This document shows, one piece after another, positions 36,896 through 46,162 of a stretch of 59,735 nucleotides of DNA (its first letter is position 1; each line of letters starts with the position of its first letter). Under the pieces are notes generated by a model, which saw only the letters and a program-made list of their open reading frames with translations, was not told the origin of the DNA and searched no databases. The translations under genes were made by a program, and so were the position numbers. Source of the stretch: JANNWF01 sp038205755 (GTDB lineage Bacteria; Pseudomonadota; Gammaproteobacteria; Xanthomonadales; Xanthomonadaceae); assembly GCA_038205755.1 (NCBI GenBank), contig JBBRBN010000015.1, positions 1 through 59,735 of the forward strand, written 5' to 3'.

Positions 36896-37365
36896 ATGGA
36901 ACTGCTCTTGCTTTGGCAATGGAGCACCTCGGCACAGGTCGCCTCGGCGCTGCTGATCGCATTCTTCTTTGCGGCGGTCAGCCGCTCCACCGGTCGCCAC
37001 GACCTCGACTGGTGGCTCGGCGCGTGGCTGGCCAACCTGCTGGCGCTCGGCGTCACCATGGTGTTCTGGTTCGGCGAACCGCGGGGGCCGATCGCCGTTT
37101 TGATGGGCGTCTCCTACCTGTTCACCAAGACAGCCTTTCTGCTGCTGCTGCTGATCGGCGCGATTTCGCTGGCGCGCGGCGTGGCGGCAGGCTGGATCGA
37201 GCTGCGCTGGCTGCTGCTGGTAGCGGCCTACGCGCTGCCCGGCGGATTCCTGCTCGACACCGTCAACAAAGGTGGGCGTTGCCCAGTCGAGCCTGATCTG
37301 CGTGATGATGGCGGCAGCGGCGCTGGTCTGCCTGCGCGCCAGGCATCGCGGACTTGGCTGGCTAG
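36896..37365 (+). pseudogene. Truncated, frameshifted membrane sensor of a probable GGDEF protein
   Basis: From the ATG at 36896 about 125 residues form four or more membrane helices (for example SALLIAFFFAAVSRSTGR and TAFLLLLLIGAISLARG). Near 37270 the frame is lost. Reading one frame over restores a membrane-like continuation (VGVAQSSLICVMMAAAALV, then RARHRGLGWLA). The sequence then stops abruptly at CTAG (37362-37365), where a MITE remnant begins. The layout resembles the N-terminal sensor part of diguanylate cyclases seen in Xanthomonadales; the expected GGDEF domain is missing. The tail of the surviving frame (MFHESRAPSREFMKHAG) is encoded by the element. Confidence 0.7.
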
Positions 37366-37440
37366 CAGCCTGTCGGACGTAGCCCGTATGTTTCATGAAT
37401 CTCGCGCGCCCTCGCGCGAATTCATGAAACATGCGGGTTA
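37366..37440. mobile_element. MITE-like element, deleted copy D
   Basis: CAGCCTGTCGGACG (37366-37379) is followed by a 61-bp core, TAGCCCGTATGTTTCATGAA to the complement of TAACCCGCATGTTTCATGAA. The core is essentially the two terminal repeats with the middle deleted, able to form a near-perfect hairpin. The last three bases act as the stop codon of pit on the minus strand. Confidence 0.85.
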
Positions 37441-39006
37441 GGGCAGCAGCGCGCCGCGCAGCATGAAGAAGATCACCGCACCGAGCAAGGCGGATGCGGG
37501 GACGGTGATGATCCAGGCCGCAATCACCCGCATCATCACCGAGCGCTTGACCAGATCGCTGCGGTAGACCTTGCGCAGCCCCTTGCGCTCCTGCTTCGAG
37601 AAGGCCGATTGACCCGCCCTGCCCTGCTCCTTGAGCTCGCGCAGCATCCGCCCCTTCTCCTGCATTGATGCCAGCTCGAACGCAGCGAGATACGCTTCGA
37701 CCACCTCGCTGTCGGTCCGCTGCGCCTGGTGGTGGGCCTCGATCTCGGCAATGATCCGCTGGTAATTTGCTTTCAGATACTCGCGCAGGAATCCAACTCC
37801 GAACACCGCACCAATGGTGACGTGAGTAGTGCTGATCGGCAGGCCGAGCTGGGACGCGATGATTACCGTCAGCGCCGCCGACATGGCGATGCAGTAGGCG
37901 CGCATCGGGTCCATGTCGGTAATCTCGGTGCCCACCGTTCGGATCAGCTTGGGACCGTACAGGGCAAGTCCAACAACCAGCCCCAGCGCACCAATCATCA
38001 TGATCCACAGCGGCACTGAGGCACGGCTGTGGATTTCCTCGCTGCTGAGCGTGTCGTAGACGGCGGCGAGCGGGCCAATCGCGTTGGCGACATCATTGGA
38101 GCCATGCGCGAAGCTCAGCAGCGCAGCAGCGAAAATCAACGGCATGGTGAACATGCTGTTGACGCCGTCCTTGTCGTTACTGACCCGATCAATCGCCAAC
38201 CCAAGGCGTTTGCGCCCGCCGAAGTAGAAAACCACGCTGAAGCTGAAGCCGATGAGCAGTCCGAGCCAGAACGGCACCTTGACCAGCTGGCTGATCCCCT
38301 TCAGCGTGAGATAGGTAGTGAACGCCCAGGCCATCAAGGCCAGCAGCACAGGAATTGCGCGTTTGGCCGCGTCACGCAAATCCGGCTGATAGGTAATGCT
38401 GCGCTTGATGGCGTAGAGCAGAACGGCCCCCAAAAGACCGCCGAACAGCGGTGAAACCACCCAGCTGGCGGCAATCTGACCGACCGTGCCCCAGTTGGCA
38501 ATGCCCCAGCCCTGTGCCGCGACGCCTGCACCCAGAACGCCGCCGACAATCGAGTGGGTGGTGGATACCGGCGCCCCGACAAAGGTGGCGAAGTTCAGCC
38601 ACAGCGCGGCCGCCAGCAGGGCAGCCATCATCAGCCAGACGAACTCCTGCGGCTCGGCAATCTTGCTCGGATCAATGATCCCGCTCTTGATCGTGCCAAC
38701 CACATCACCGCCAGCGATGATCGCGCCCATCGCTTCGAATATTCCGGCGATGATGATCGCCTTGGTGAGCGTCATCACCCGGCCGCCGACCGCCGGGCCG
38801 ACGTTGTTGGCTACGTCGTTGGCGCCGATATTCATCGCCATGTAGGCGCCGAAGGCAGCGGCGACCACCAGGGTCATGCTGATGTGCCCGAAGGCCCACC
38901 AGGTGTAGGCCATCACCGCGATCACGAAGGCGATCGCCAGCATCAGGCGTATCGGGTCCAGGCGCGGCGCAGCCTTGTCGCTGACCACTGGCGGTGTCGC
39001 TGTCAT
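37438..39006 (-). CDS. pit: PiT-family inorganic phosphate transporter
   Basis: This inner-membrane, proton- or metal-phosphate-coupled symporter has 522 residues. The duplicated family signatures are MNIGANDVANNVGPAVGGR near the N-terminus and FAHGSNDVANAIGPLAAV in the second half; GAPVSTTHSIVGGVLGAG and GLPISTTHVTIGAVFGVG also pair. At least ten hydrophobic segments are evident, with a long charged loop at residues about 400-490. No PhoU-like (DUF47) gene is adjacent. The stop codon TAA comes from the end of MITE copy D, so the extreme C-terminus may have been altered. Confidence 0.95.
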   Translation of the reverse strand: MTATPPVVSDKAAPRLDPIRLMLAIAFVIAVMAYTWWAFGHISMTLVVAAAFGAYMAMNIGANDVANNVGPAVGGRVMTLTKAIIIAGIFEAMGAIIAGGDVVGTIKSGIIDPSKIAEPQEFVWLMMAALLAAALWLNFATFVGAPVSTTHSIVGGVLGAGVAAQGWGIANWGTVGQIAASWVVSPLFGGLLGAVLLYAIKRSITYQPDLRDAAKRAIPVLLALMAWAFTTYLTLKGISQLVKVPFWLGLLIGFSFSVVFYFGGRKRLGLAIDRVSNDKDGVNSMFTMPLIFAAALLSFAHGSNDVANAIGPLAAVYDTLSSEEIHSRASVPLWIMMIGALGLVVGLALYGPKLIRTVGTEITDMDPMRAYCIAMSAALTVIIASQLGLPISTTHVTIGAVFGVGFLREYLKANYQRIIAEIEAHHQAQRTDSEVVEAYLAAFELASMQEKGRMLRELKEQGRAGQSAFSKQERKGLRKVYRSDLVKRSVMMRVIAAWIITVPASALLGAVIFFMLRGALLP

Positions 39007-39171
39007 GCGGAGTTCCGGTTGGAGAGGGGGTTTGACGGGTCGCGACGGCTACTGCAGCCGTCGGACCGTTCACAGCGGCGTCGGCGCGGCGCAGCTGTGA
39101 ACCTCATGCTGTGTGAGCCCGGTCTTGACGCAGTCTGTTGCTGCAACAGCCTGAGGTCGAAGCCGCCCGGA

Positions 39172-39672
39172 TCAGAGCGGCGGAATGCGCAGTGTCTGGC
39201 CGGGATAGATCTTGTCGGGATCACTGAGCATCGGCTTGTTGGCTTCGAAGATCAGCGGATACTTGCTGGCTGACCCGTATTCGCGCTTGGCAATCGCTGA
39301 CAGCGTATCGCCGGCCACCACGGTGTAGAAGCGCGAGGTCGGCTGTTCGTCGGCAGACGGCTCGTCGGGCTCCGGCGTCGCTGCAGCGTCGGGCTGCGCA
39401 GCCGTCACCGGTGCCGGGCCGATCTTGAGCCGATCATCGACCCGCTCGACCCCTTTCACGTTGCCGGCCGCGAGGATCGCCTTCTCCTTGTCCTGCAGCG
39501 TTTCGGCGCGGCCCAGCAGCGACACCTGCTTCAGACCCTGGTGGGCGATCACGCTGAACGGCTGCAGCTTCAGCCCCAGACCAAGGATGTGCTCGCGTAC
39601 CTTGTCTTCGTCTATCTGGGTGCTGCCAAACAGCTTCTCGCCCGCGTTGCCGATGAAGTCAAAAAATCCCAT
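39172..39672 (-). CDS. kbp: BON-LysM protein, potassium-binding protein Kbp-like
   Basis: The protein is 166 residues. The N-terminus MGFFDFIGNAGEKLFG is typical of the YgaU/Kbp family. A BON domain follows (VSLLGRAETLQDKEKAIL), then a proline/alanine/glutamate linker about 20 residues longer than in E. coli. A C-terminal LysM closes the protein (YTVVAGDTLSAIAKREYG...KIYPGQTLRIPPL). There is no signal peptide, so it is cytoplasmic. The E. coli homologue binds K+. It lies upstream of pit on the same strand with a 165-base gap that shows nothing else. Confidence 0.9.
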   Translation of the reverse strand: MGFFDFIGNAGEKLFGSTQIDEDKVREHILGLGLKLQPFSVIAHQGLKQVSLLGRAETLQDKEKAILAAGNVKGVERVDDRLKIGPAPVTAAQPDAAATPEPDEPSADEQPTSRFYTVVAGDTLSAIAKREYGSASKYPLIFEANKPMLSDPDKIYPGQTLRIPPL

Positions 39673-39835
39673 GCCTGCGTTCCTTATCCTGCTGCCTGCT
39701 CAATCTACCGGGTGGGCCAGATGACGCGTGCGCTGGCGCCATTCTTGGACAGCGCACCCACCGCCAGCCCAATTCGATGACATTCGAGTGACGCCGCTGC
39801 ACTATCCTCAGCGCATTCTATGACAGGAAGCTTGC

Positions 39836-41023
39836 ATGACTCTCTCCATCTCACGCCTTACCCTGCCCTGCGCCCTGCTGCTGGCTGCCTGCGGCGCCAG
39901 CCAGTCGCCGGTCGCTGCCGTTGCCGCCAGCGCCACCACGCCGGCTGAACCCGCCGCCACGTCGGCCGCGCAACCGCTCGACGGCCTCAACGTCGAAACG
40001 CTGGCGGCCGGGCTGCGCCACCCTTGGGGCATGGCCTTTCTGCCAGACGGCGACGTGCTGGTGACCGAGCGGGTTGGCGCCCTGCAGCGGCTGACCGCCG
40101 ACGGCGCGACCCGCACCCGCATCTCGGGTGTCCCCGCAGTGGTCGCCGAGGGCCAGGGAGGACTGCTCGACGTCGCCCTGTCGCCAACGTTTGCGGATGA
40201 TCGTCTGATCTATCTGAGCTACTCCGAGCCTGGCGAAGGCCGACTGGCCGGCACTGCGGTGGCGCGCGCCCGGCTGGACGGCGACGCGCTGACCGCGCTG
40301 GAAGTCATTTTTCGTCAAACGCCCAAGGTGGCAACGCGCCATCACTTCGGCTCGCGCCTTGTTTTCGATGCCGCGGGCCACCTCTTCATCACCATGGGTG
40401 ACCGCGGCCAGCGCCCCACCGCGCAGGATCTGTCCAGCCACATGGGCACGGTTGCACGGATCTGGCCGGACGGCAGCGTGCCCGACGACAACCCGTTCCT
40501 TGGCCAGACAGATGCACAGCCACACACCTGGTCGTACGGCCACCGCAACCAGCAGGGTGCTGCCCTGCACCCGACCACCGGCGCGCTCTGGACCCACGAG
40601 CACGGCCCGCGCGGCGGCGACGAGATCAACCTTCCGGCCGCCGGCAAGAACTACGGCTGGCCGCTGATCACCCACGGCATCGACTACTCCGGCGAACCGA
40701 TCAGCGAGGCCACCGGCAAGAGCAGGGACGGACTGGAGCCGCCGCACCACGTGTGGGACGTATCGCCAGGCCTGAGCGGCATGGCGTTCCATACCGGCGC
40801 TGGCTATCCCGGCTGGAGCAACAGCCTGTTCATCGGCGCGCTGGCGCAGCGACTGCTGATCCGACTGACCCTGGACGGCGACCAGGCAGTCGCCGAGCAG
40901 CGCCTGCTGACCGACCTGAAGGCGCGCATCCGCGATGTGCGGGTCGGACCCGACAACGCGGTGTACGTGCTTACCGACGACATCGACGGCAAGCTGCTGC
41001 GGCTGACGCCAGCGGGATCGTAG
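39836..41023 (+). CDS. PQQ-type sugar dehydrogenase family lipoprotein
   Basis: The protein is 395 residues. The signal sequence ends in a lipobox (LLLAACG, cysteine near residue 20), so it is a lipoprotein facing the periplasm. A proline/alanine linker leads to a six-bladed propeller of the glucose/sorbosone dehydrogenase type: GLRHPWGMAFLPDGDVLVTER, then EGQGGLLDVALSP, HHFGSRLVFDAAGHLFITMGD, YGHRNQQGAALHP and WTHEHGPRGGDEIN. These match YliI-like aldose dehydrogenases that oxidise sugars with PQQ. No PQQ synthesis genes are in the window. GGAAGC lies about six bases before the ATG. Confidence 0.9.
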   Translation: MTLSISRLTLPCALLLAACGASQSPVAAVAASATTPAEPAATSAAQPLDGLNVETLAAGLRHPWGMAFLPDGDVLVTERVGALQRLTADGATRTRISGVPAVVAEGQGGLLDVALSPTFADDRLIYLSYSEPGEGRLAGTAVARARLDGDALTALEVIFRQTPKVATRHHFGSRLVFDAAGHLFITMGDRGQRPTAQDLSSHMGTVARIWPDGSVPDDNPFLGQTDAQPHTWSYGHRNQQGAALHPTTGALWTHEHGPRGGDEINLPAAGKNYGWPLITHGIDYSGEPISEATGKSRDGLEPPHHVWDVSPGLSGMAFHTGAGYPGWSNSLFIGALAQRLLIRLTLDGDQAVAEQRLLTDLKARIRDVRVGPDNAVYVLTDDIDGKLLRLTPAGS

Positions 41024-41110
41024 CCCTGCCCAAGCCAACAGCCGCAGAATCTCGACCCGTCGGACTTGGCGCTGCCGGCTCGATGCGGCGGCCGGCATAG
41101 CGCATAGCAC

Positions 41111-41402
41111 TCACACCGGGGTGGCGACCGGTCTGGGGCGTGAGCTGCAAGCGTCAGCAGCATGGCGACGGAATGCGTCGCGCACCCGCTGTCGCAGGGT
41201 GTCGTCTTGCCACGGCTTGGTCAGGAGCTTGAACAGCGACCCGCGATTGACGTCTTCGGTCACCACCGCCAGATCGGTGAAGCCCGACAGCAGAATCCGA
41301 GCGGTGTCCGGGTACAGATGGGGTCACCCGATCAAGAAACCCGGTGGGGCTCATGCCAAGCATGCGCTGAGCGGAAATGATCCCCTGCACCGCCTGCAGT
41401 AT
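41111..41402 (-). pseudogene. Response regulator receiver domain remnant
   Basis: The minus strand reads VQGIISAQRMLGMSPTGFLD, the usual receiver region around the phospho-acceptor (family form IISDQRMPGMSGTEFL), with the acceptor Asp replaced by Ala. A frameshift near 41326 follows. The next frame continues LYPDTARILLSGFTDLAVV and LFKLLTKPWQDDTLRQRV, ending at TGA 41111-41113. The N-terminal part is missing and the remnant starts directly at a solo MITE end (41405). It resembles receiver domains of HD-GYP-type regulators; no output domain remains. Confidence 0.75.
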
Positions 41403-41404
41403 CC

Positions 41405-41433
41405 AGCCCGCATGTTTCATGAATCGCGCGCGA
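41405..41433. mobile_element. Solo terminal repeat of the MITE family, copy E
   Basis: AGCCCGCATGTTTCATGAAT followed by CGCGCGCGA matches the terminal repeat of copies A-D. The rest of the element is absent. It abuts the broken receiver-domain gene. Confidence 0.7.
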
Positions 41434-41713
41434 CCGGAACTTGAGCGCGCCTCCGGTCTGCGCTTCAATCTGGACTTCACCCTGCCCGCGAGGGTCAGGC
41501 CCGCGCAGACTGGATCAGACTGGACAATCCGCAGCGCAAGGTCGATGCCTGAGGGGCCCGTCGGCTGTCGCCTGTCTCAAGCTGAACAAAGCGCGACGCC
41601 ACACTTGGCGCATCGGGCGTCGCGGGCCACACTCCGGCAACGGAGCTGCCGTTGGATACCGCCGCCATGACCCTTGCCACTATGGATGCAGCAGCGCTCG
41701 GATTGCTGACCGC

Positions 41714-42265
41714 ATGAGCCTCTTGACTGGTCTGTTCGACCGCATCCTGCTGCTGCTGGCGGTCGGCGTCGCTGGCGTGCTGCCGGCTTTCATCCAGCAG
41801 TACCGCCAGCGCCTGGCCGGCCGTCTCGATCAGCTGCTGGCCGATCTGGCGCCGTGGGAGCGGATCGCGCAGCGGCTGCACGGCGGCGACATGCAGGCCT
41901 TGGTCCAGCACCATCTGGACAGCAACGATGCCACCTTCGTCGCCGAGGCAGACGCCATCCAAGCGATGATCGAGTCGGCCACCGAGCTGCGCACGGCGCT
42001 GGCATCGATGCAGGGTGACCTGCCGAGCCAGCTGATTGGCTGGGTGCAGCACGTCGACTGGGTCGACGCCCGCGCCACCTGGACGCTGTTCGAGCCGCAG
42101 TTCCCGCTCGATCCGCACGGGCTGCTGTTCGCCCTCGCCGGCGGCGGCGCACTGTGGCTGCTGCTGCTTGGAATCGGCTGGCTGATCGCCCGCAGCTGGC
42201 AGCGGTTGCGCCGTTCAAGCAGCCGTCATCCGCCGGTGCGCGAGGCGCCGCTCAGAAGCCGATGA
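41714..42265 (+). CDS. DUF2937 family membrane protein
   Basis: The protein is 183 residues. It has an N-terminal hydrophobic segment (FDRILLLLAVGVAGVLPAFI), the family-type motif QQYRQRLAGRLDQL, a central helical soluble part, and a C-terminal membrane helix (LLFALAGGGALWLLLLGIGW) with a basic tail. This matches DUF2937, inner-membrane proteins of unknown function. The ATG at 41714 starts right before the first helix; no strong ribosome site is visible. The last 14 bases overlap the end of the convergent esterase gene. Confidence 0.8.
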   Translation: MSLLTGLFDRILLLLAVGVAGVLPAFIQQYRQRLAGRLDQLLADLAPWERIAQRLHGGDMQALVQHHLDSNDATFVAEADAIQAMIESATELRTALASMQGDLPSQLIGWVQHVDWVDARATWTLFEPQFPLDPHGLLFALAGGGALWLLLLGIGWLIARSWQRLRRSSSRHPPVREAPLRSR

Positions 42266-44600
42266 AGCCCGACCAGAAGTCACAGTAGGACTGCCGATAG
42301 TCGCGGATCACCTCGCGCGGCGCGTCGTCGAGATCGATGGCGAGGTCATCGGTCGCAGTCCGCCGCGGCCAATCCGGATCGCCTGGACCGTTGGGATCGC
42401 CACTGCGCGCAAAGCGCGTCCAATAGCGCTGCACCCGCTCGCTGAGCGCAATCTCGGCCGCTGTGAAGGCCGGTCCGGGGCCGAACACGAAGCCGATCTC
42501 GGCGCCATGAAAGGCCCCAAGCACGGAACTGGCGTTGGCAAACACGTGGGTGTAGACGTAGCGGTAGGTCGGGTTTCCCGCGTTGGCATGCTTGAGCGAA
42601 AACGCCCGCGCCGGACAGGCAAACGCAACATCATCGGCCAGATCGGCGTAGGCCAGCGTGGGCGAGAGATAGCTGGTCACCGGGTACAGCGCCAGCACCA
42701 GCGGCGCGATGAAGGGCGCCGTCTGCTGCACCAGCGCCGTGTACTGGGCGGCGGTCTGCGGTCGCTGCGTCGGGCCCAGCAGGGTGGTCATTTCGTCGGC
42801 ATTGATGCCAACGATCAGCGGCACCGCCGCTCCCCGGCCGGCACCCAGCGACAACCCGGGCGGCTCGACCAGCGCATGCCCGTCGACCGCGTGGCCAAAG
42901 TTCTCCCCTTCGCGGCCAAAGCCGATGGTCGGACGGCTCAGCGCGATCAACGCTGGCCACTCCACACCGCGCATGCAGGCACGTTGATCGGCGCTGCTGC
43001 TGCAGCCAGCGGCCTGCACGATGCGGTCACCCTGCGCAAAACCCGCAGGCTGCGCGCCCACCACCGCTTCCAGCGGCGCCAATGTCGGCGGGCAGGCACC
43101 GCTCTGAATGATGGCGCGATGGAACAGGTCGCGCGCCAGCGGGCTGGTCAGCAGCGCGCAGACCGAGCGGCCGCCGGCCGACTCGCCAAAGATCGTGACG
43201 TTTGCCGGGTCGCCGCCAAACGCCGCAATGTTGCCGCGCACCCAGTGCAGCGCAGCGATCTGGTCGAGCAGGCCGTAGTTGCCAGCCGTGGGGTGATCGA
43301 CGGCCTCGCCGGCAAACGCGCGCATCGCGAGAAACCCCAGCGGGCCGAGCCGATAATTGATGCTCACCACCAGCACGCCGTCAGCGGCCAGCCGGCTGCC
43401 GTCGTACAGCAAGCGGCCGGTATCCAGCCGCACGTCCGCCGCCGACCCCTGGGTCAGCCCGCCGCCGTGCAGCCATAGCATCACCGGCAACGGCGCAGCG
43501 CGCTCCACCGGCGCCCATACGTTGAGCTGCAGGCAGTCTTCGCTGATCAGGCCCAGATCGGCTGGAAAAACGCCCTCGCCGACCGCGTTCTGCGGGCACG
43601 CCGGGCCGCGTGCCTGCGCCTGCAGCACTGCCCGTCGCGGCAGCGCCGGCTGCGGTGCCCGCCAGCGCAGGTCCGCCACTGGCGGAGCCACGTACGGAAG
43701 CGCCAGAAAGCGCTGCAACCGGTTCTCGACCACGCCCTCAACGAGGCCTTCGCGGGTCGCCACCACGTTGGGCTGGGGCGACGTCGCCAGCAGCAGCTGC
43801 AATGCGCGCTCCGACCGCACAAACCGACCGCCGGCGCCGAACGGATAGCGCAGATCAAGCTCGATGCGATTGAACGCGACATCGTTACGCGGCGTGACCA
43901 GCGTGATCTGCGCGTCACCGGCCGGACTCAGCGCAAGCGGTTGGCTCGGACACTGCCGACAGTAACCGCGCGCGTAGCGCAGAAACGGCGCCAGATCGAC
44001 CGCATCCAGCGGGTGACCGGCGAACGCCCAACGTGGCAGGCCGGCCGCGTCGTACACATACAGGGTGGAAAACCCGATCACCGCGCCGTCTATCGGGAAA
44101 CGATAGGTGATCAGTCCCCAGCCGCGATCCGCCTCGCCGCCATACCAGGTTCCTGACAGCGCCGACTCGGCCGTCTGCGTCGTCGGCAGAATCGGCTCAA
44201 GGCACCAGCGCACAGCGTCATCGTCGATCTCGAAGCGCACGTCAAACAGGCGCGCCGCGCCGGGTCGCGGACTGCCGTCACCGCAGTCGGCGGCGTCGCT
44301 GGTCGCACGTATCTGCAGACCCGGATAGCGACGATGCGCGCTGGGCAACGCTGCAGGCGCCGCCCGGAATTCGATCAGATCGCCATAGGCGTCGTCGCCC
44401 TCCAGCGCGGCTTCGATCTGGTACCAGATCGGCTCGCCGGCCGCATCAAACGTGAACAGACCGCCGACCAGCCGCTGGCCCACTACCTGCCAGTCCATCC
44501 CGTGACCGTCCCGGGTCCGATCAAACCAGGCGCCGGTTTGCGGCGCGGCCCCGGCGTGGGCATTTACCAGGCAGAAGAGAATGACGAGGGTCCAGCGCAC
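42252..44600 (-). CDS. Secreted type-B carboxylesterase with N-terminal beta modules
   Basis: The protein is 782 residues. The GTG start at 44600 has TGGAG about nine bases upstream and opens a signal peptide (RWTLVILFCLVNAHAGA). Residues about 24-270 carry two copies of a module (GAWFDRTRDGHGMDWQ...FTFDAAGEPIWY and GTWYGGEADRGWG...YVYDAAGLPRWAF) shared with the M14 peptidase. Residues about 280-782 are the esterase: EDCLQLNVWAPVERAAPLP, nucleophile Ser in TIFGESAGGRSVCALL, and catalytic His in GAFHGAEIGFVFG. It probably hydrolyses extracellular esters. The frame stays open far upstream only because stops are rare in that strand. Confidence 0.88.
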   Translation of the reverse strand: MRWTLVILFCLVNAHAGAAPQTGAWFDRTRDGHGMDWQVVGQRLVGGLFTFDAAGEPIWYQIEAALEGDDAYGDLIEFRAAPAALPSAHRRYPGLQIRATSDAADCGDGSPRPGAARLFDVRFEIDDDAVRWCLEPILPTTQTAESALSGTWYGGEADRGWGLITYRFPIDGAVIGFSTLYVYDAAGLPRWAFAGHPLDAVDLAPFLRYARGYCRQCPSQPLALSPAGDAQITLVTPRNDVAFNRIELDLRYPFGAGGRFVRSERALQLLLATSPQPNVVATREGLVEGVVENRLQRFLALPYVAPPVADLRWRAPQPALPRRAVLQAQARGPACPQNAVGEGVFPADLGLISEDCLQLNVWAPVERAAPLPVMLWLHGGGLTQGSAADVRLDTGRLLYDGSRLAADGVLVVSINYRLGPLGFLAMRAFAGEAVDHPTAGNYGLLDQIAALHWVRGNIAAFGGDPANVTIFGESAGGRSVCALLTSPLARDLFHRAIIQSGACPPTLAPLEAVVGAQPAGFAQGDRIVQAAGCSSSADQRACMRGVEWPALIALSRPTIGFGREGENFGHAVDGHALVEPPGLSLGAGRGAAVPLIVGINADEMTTLLGPTQRPQTAAQYTALVQQTAPFIAPLVLALYPVTSYLSPTLAYADLADDVAFACPARAFSLKHANAGNPTYRYVYTHVFANASSVLGAFHGAEIGFVFGPGPAFTAAEIALSERVQRYWTRFARSGDPNGPGDPDWPRRTATDDLAIDLDDAPREVIRDYRQSYCDFWSGFIGF

Positions 44601-44985
44601 GATGGCGAGCTCCAGGTGGGTGCGGGCTGAGCTGGAAACCGGCGCGCTTATCCGAGGACAACGCGGGCAGGCCTTCGGCGTTGACCGCTGCTGCTTGGCT
44701 GCCGCCACCATATCCGGTGGCTCGCACAACGTGCCAAGCCACCCGCACCCCCTCGACGCGCTCTGGGTAGCCGCCAGGTGAACAGGCTGGTTGACGGCAG
44801 CCATGCTGCCGCTGGCGCTGATCAATGCCGGCCGGATGGACACTCCAGCGCGCCGTCGTCGGGCCGCTGGCTGCAGCGTCTGATCAGCTACCGCCATCTG
44901 CTCTGATATGCGTCCTGATTCGGACGCAGTCACGAGAGCAGGGCCGAGAGAGACCGCGTCCGCGTCCGCGAACGCCCCCCCGCAG
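44601..44985. other. 385-bp gap between alr and the esterase
   Basis: No gene is supported. A small inverted repeat TGCGTCC/GGACGCA lies near 44907-44926; without a T-run it is a weak terminator candidate for alr. Confidence 0.45.
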
Positions 44986-46062
44986 CTACGCTTCGATAAA
45001 GCGCACCCGGCGGGTGATGCCGCAGGTGAGTTCGTAGCTGATCGTGCCCGCCGCTTCGGCAACTTCCTCGACCGGCAATCCATGACCCCACAGCACGACG
45101 CGAGCACCGACGCCGGCCTGCGGCGCATCGCGCAGATCAATGGCGAGCAGATCCATCGACACCCGGCCGACGGTTTGCGTGCGCTGGCCAGCCACCAGCA
45201 CCGGCGTGCCGCTGGGCGCGTGCCGCGGGTAGCCGTCGCCGTAGCCAATCGCCGCGATGCCGACGGTCATGTCGGTGGGCGCCTCGAAGCAGCCGCCGTA
45301 ACCAATCGATGAGCCTTTCGCGACGCGGTTGATGGCGATCAGCGCGGTTGACAGGGTCATCGCCGGCGCCAGCCCAAAGCTGGCCGCCGGCCGACCGTCG
45401 ACCACCGACAGCCCGTACAGCGCACCGCCGGGTCGAACCCAGTCCGCATGCGTGTCGGGCCACCCGAGCACGGCCGCCGAATTGGCCAGCGAGCGCGCGC
45501 CCGGCAAGCTTTCAACCGCGCTCTGGAACACCGCCATCTGGTCGCTGGTGGCGGATGCCGCGAACTCGTCGGAACGCGCGAAGTGGGTCATCAGCGTGAT
45601 GTCCGGCGCAACGCCGGGCAGGCGCCGCAGCCGCCCGTGCACGGCGGCCGCCTGCTCCGGCGGGAAGCCGAGCCGGTGCATGCCGCTGTCGATCTTCAGC
45701 CAGACCGTGATCGGCGCAGCAGCGTCGTCGGACTCCAGCAGCCGCAGCTGACTCTCGTGGTGAACCACGGTATCGAGCTGCAGCCGTCGCAGCAGCGGCA
45801 GATCGGCCGGCTCGTCGATCCCCGACAGCAGCACCAGACGCTTGGACACGCCTGCCGCACGCAGCCGCTCGGCGTCGGAGATGGCGGCGACGCCGAAGGC
45901 GTCGGCGCCTTCCAGCGCGTGAGCGACGCGCTCCAGCCCATGGCCGTAGCCATCCGCCTTCACCACCGCCAACACCCTGGCGTTGGGGGCGAGCCGCCGG
46001 ACCTGAGCCAGGTTGGCCCGCAGGGCGTCGAGATGAATGGTGGCGGCGGTGGGTCGGGACAT
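44986..46062 (-). CDS. alr: Alanine racemase
   Basis: This PLP enzyme makes D-alanine for peptidoglycan. The 358 residues include the PLP lysine in VLAVVKADGYGHGLERVA, WLKIDSGMHRLGF, TLMTHFARSDE, and the catalytic tyrosine in SIGYGGCFEAPTDMTVG. IGYGDGYPRH and VSMDLLAIDLRD follow the family order. The start at 46062 (MSRPTAATIHLDALRANL) is the family position. It lies 100 bases downstream of dnaB on the same strand, the usual dnaB-alr order. Confidence 0.95.
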   Translation of the reverse strand: MSRPTAATIHLDALRANLAQVRRLAPNARVLAVVKADGYGHGLERVAHALEGADAFGVAAISDAERLRAAGVSKRLVLLSGIDEPADLPLLRRLQLDTVVHHESQLRLLESDDAAAPITVWLKIDSGMHRLGFPPEQAAAVHGRLRRLPGVAPDITLMTHFARSDEFAASATSDQMAVFQSAVESLPGARSLANSAAVLGWPDTHADWVRPGGALYGLSVVDGRPAASFGLAPAMTLSTALIAINRVAKGSSIGYGGCFEAPTDMTVGIAAIGYGDGYPRHAPSGTPVLVAGQRTQTVGRVSMDLLAIDLRDAPQAGVGARVVLWGHGLPVEEVAEAAGTISYELTCGITRRVRFIEA

Positions 46063-46162
46063 GGGCGCGGCGAGCGGGAGGGTGGGTTGACAGTGTGCCG
46101 ACCCGGCGGGCCGGAGCGCCGGCGAAACCAGGCGATTCGCGGGCAGCGGCCGCAGTGGGTCG

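Larger units (their letters stand above)
41024..41713. other. 690-bp gap with decayed sequence
   Basis: Besides the receiver remnant and the solo MITE end, 41440-41713 shows no recognisable gene or repeat. Frames there are short and lack family resemblance. Confidence 0.5.

Noticed and set aside
44601..45248. Upstream extension of the carboxylesterase frame
   Set aside because: It overlaps alr and lacks homology; the signal peptide begins at 44600.
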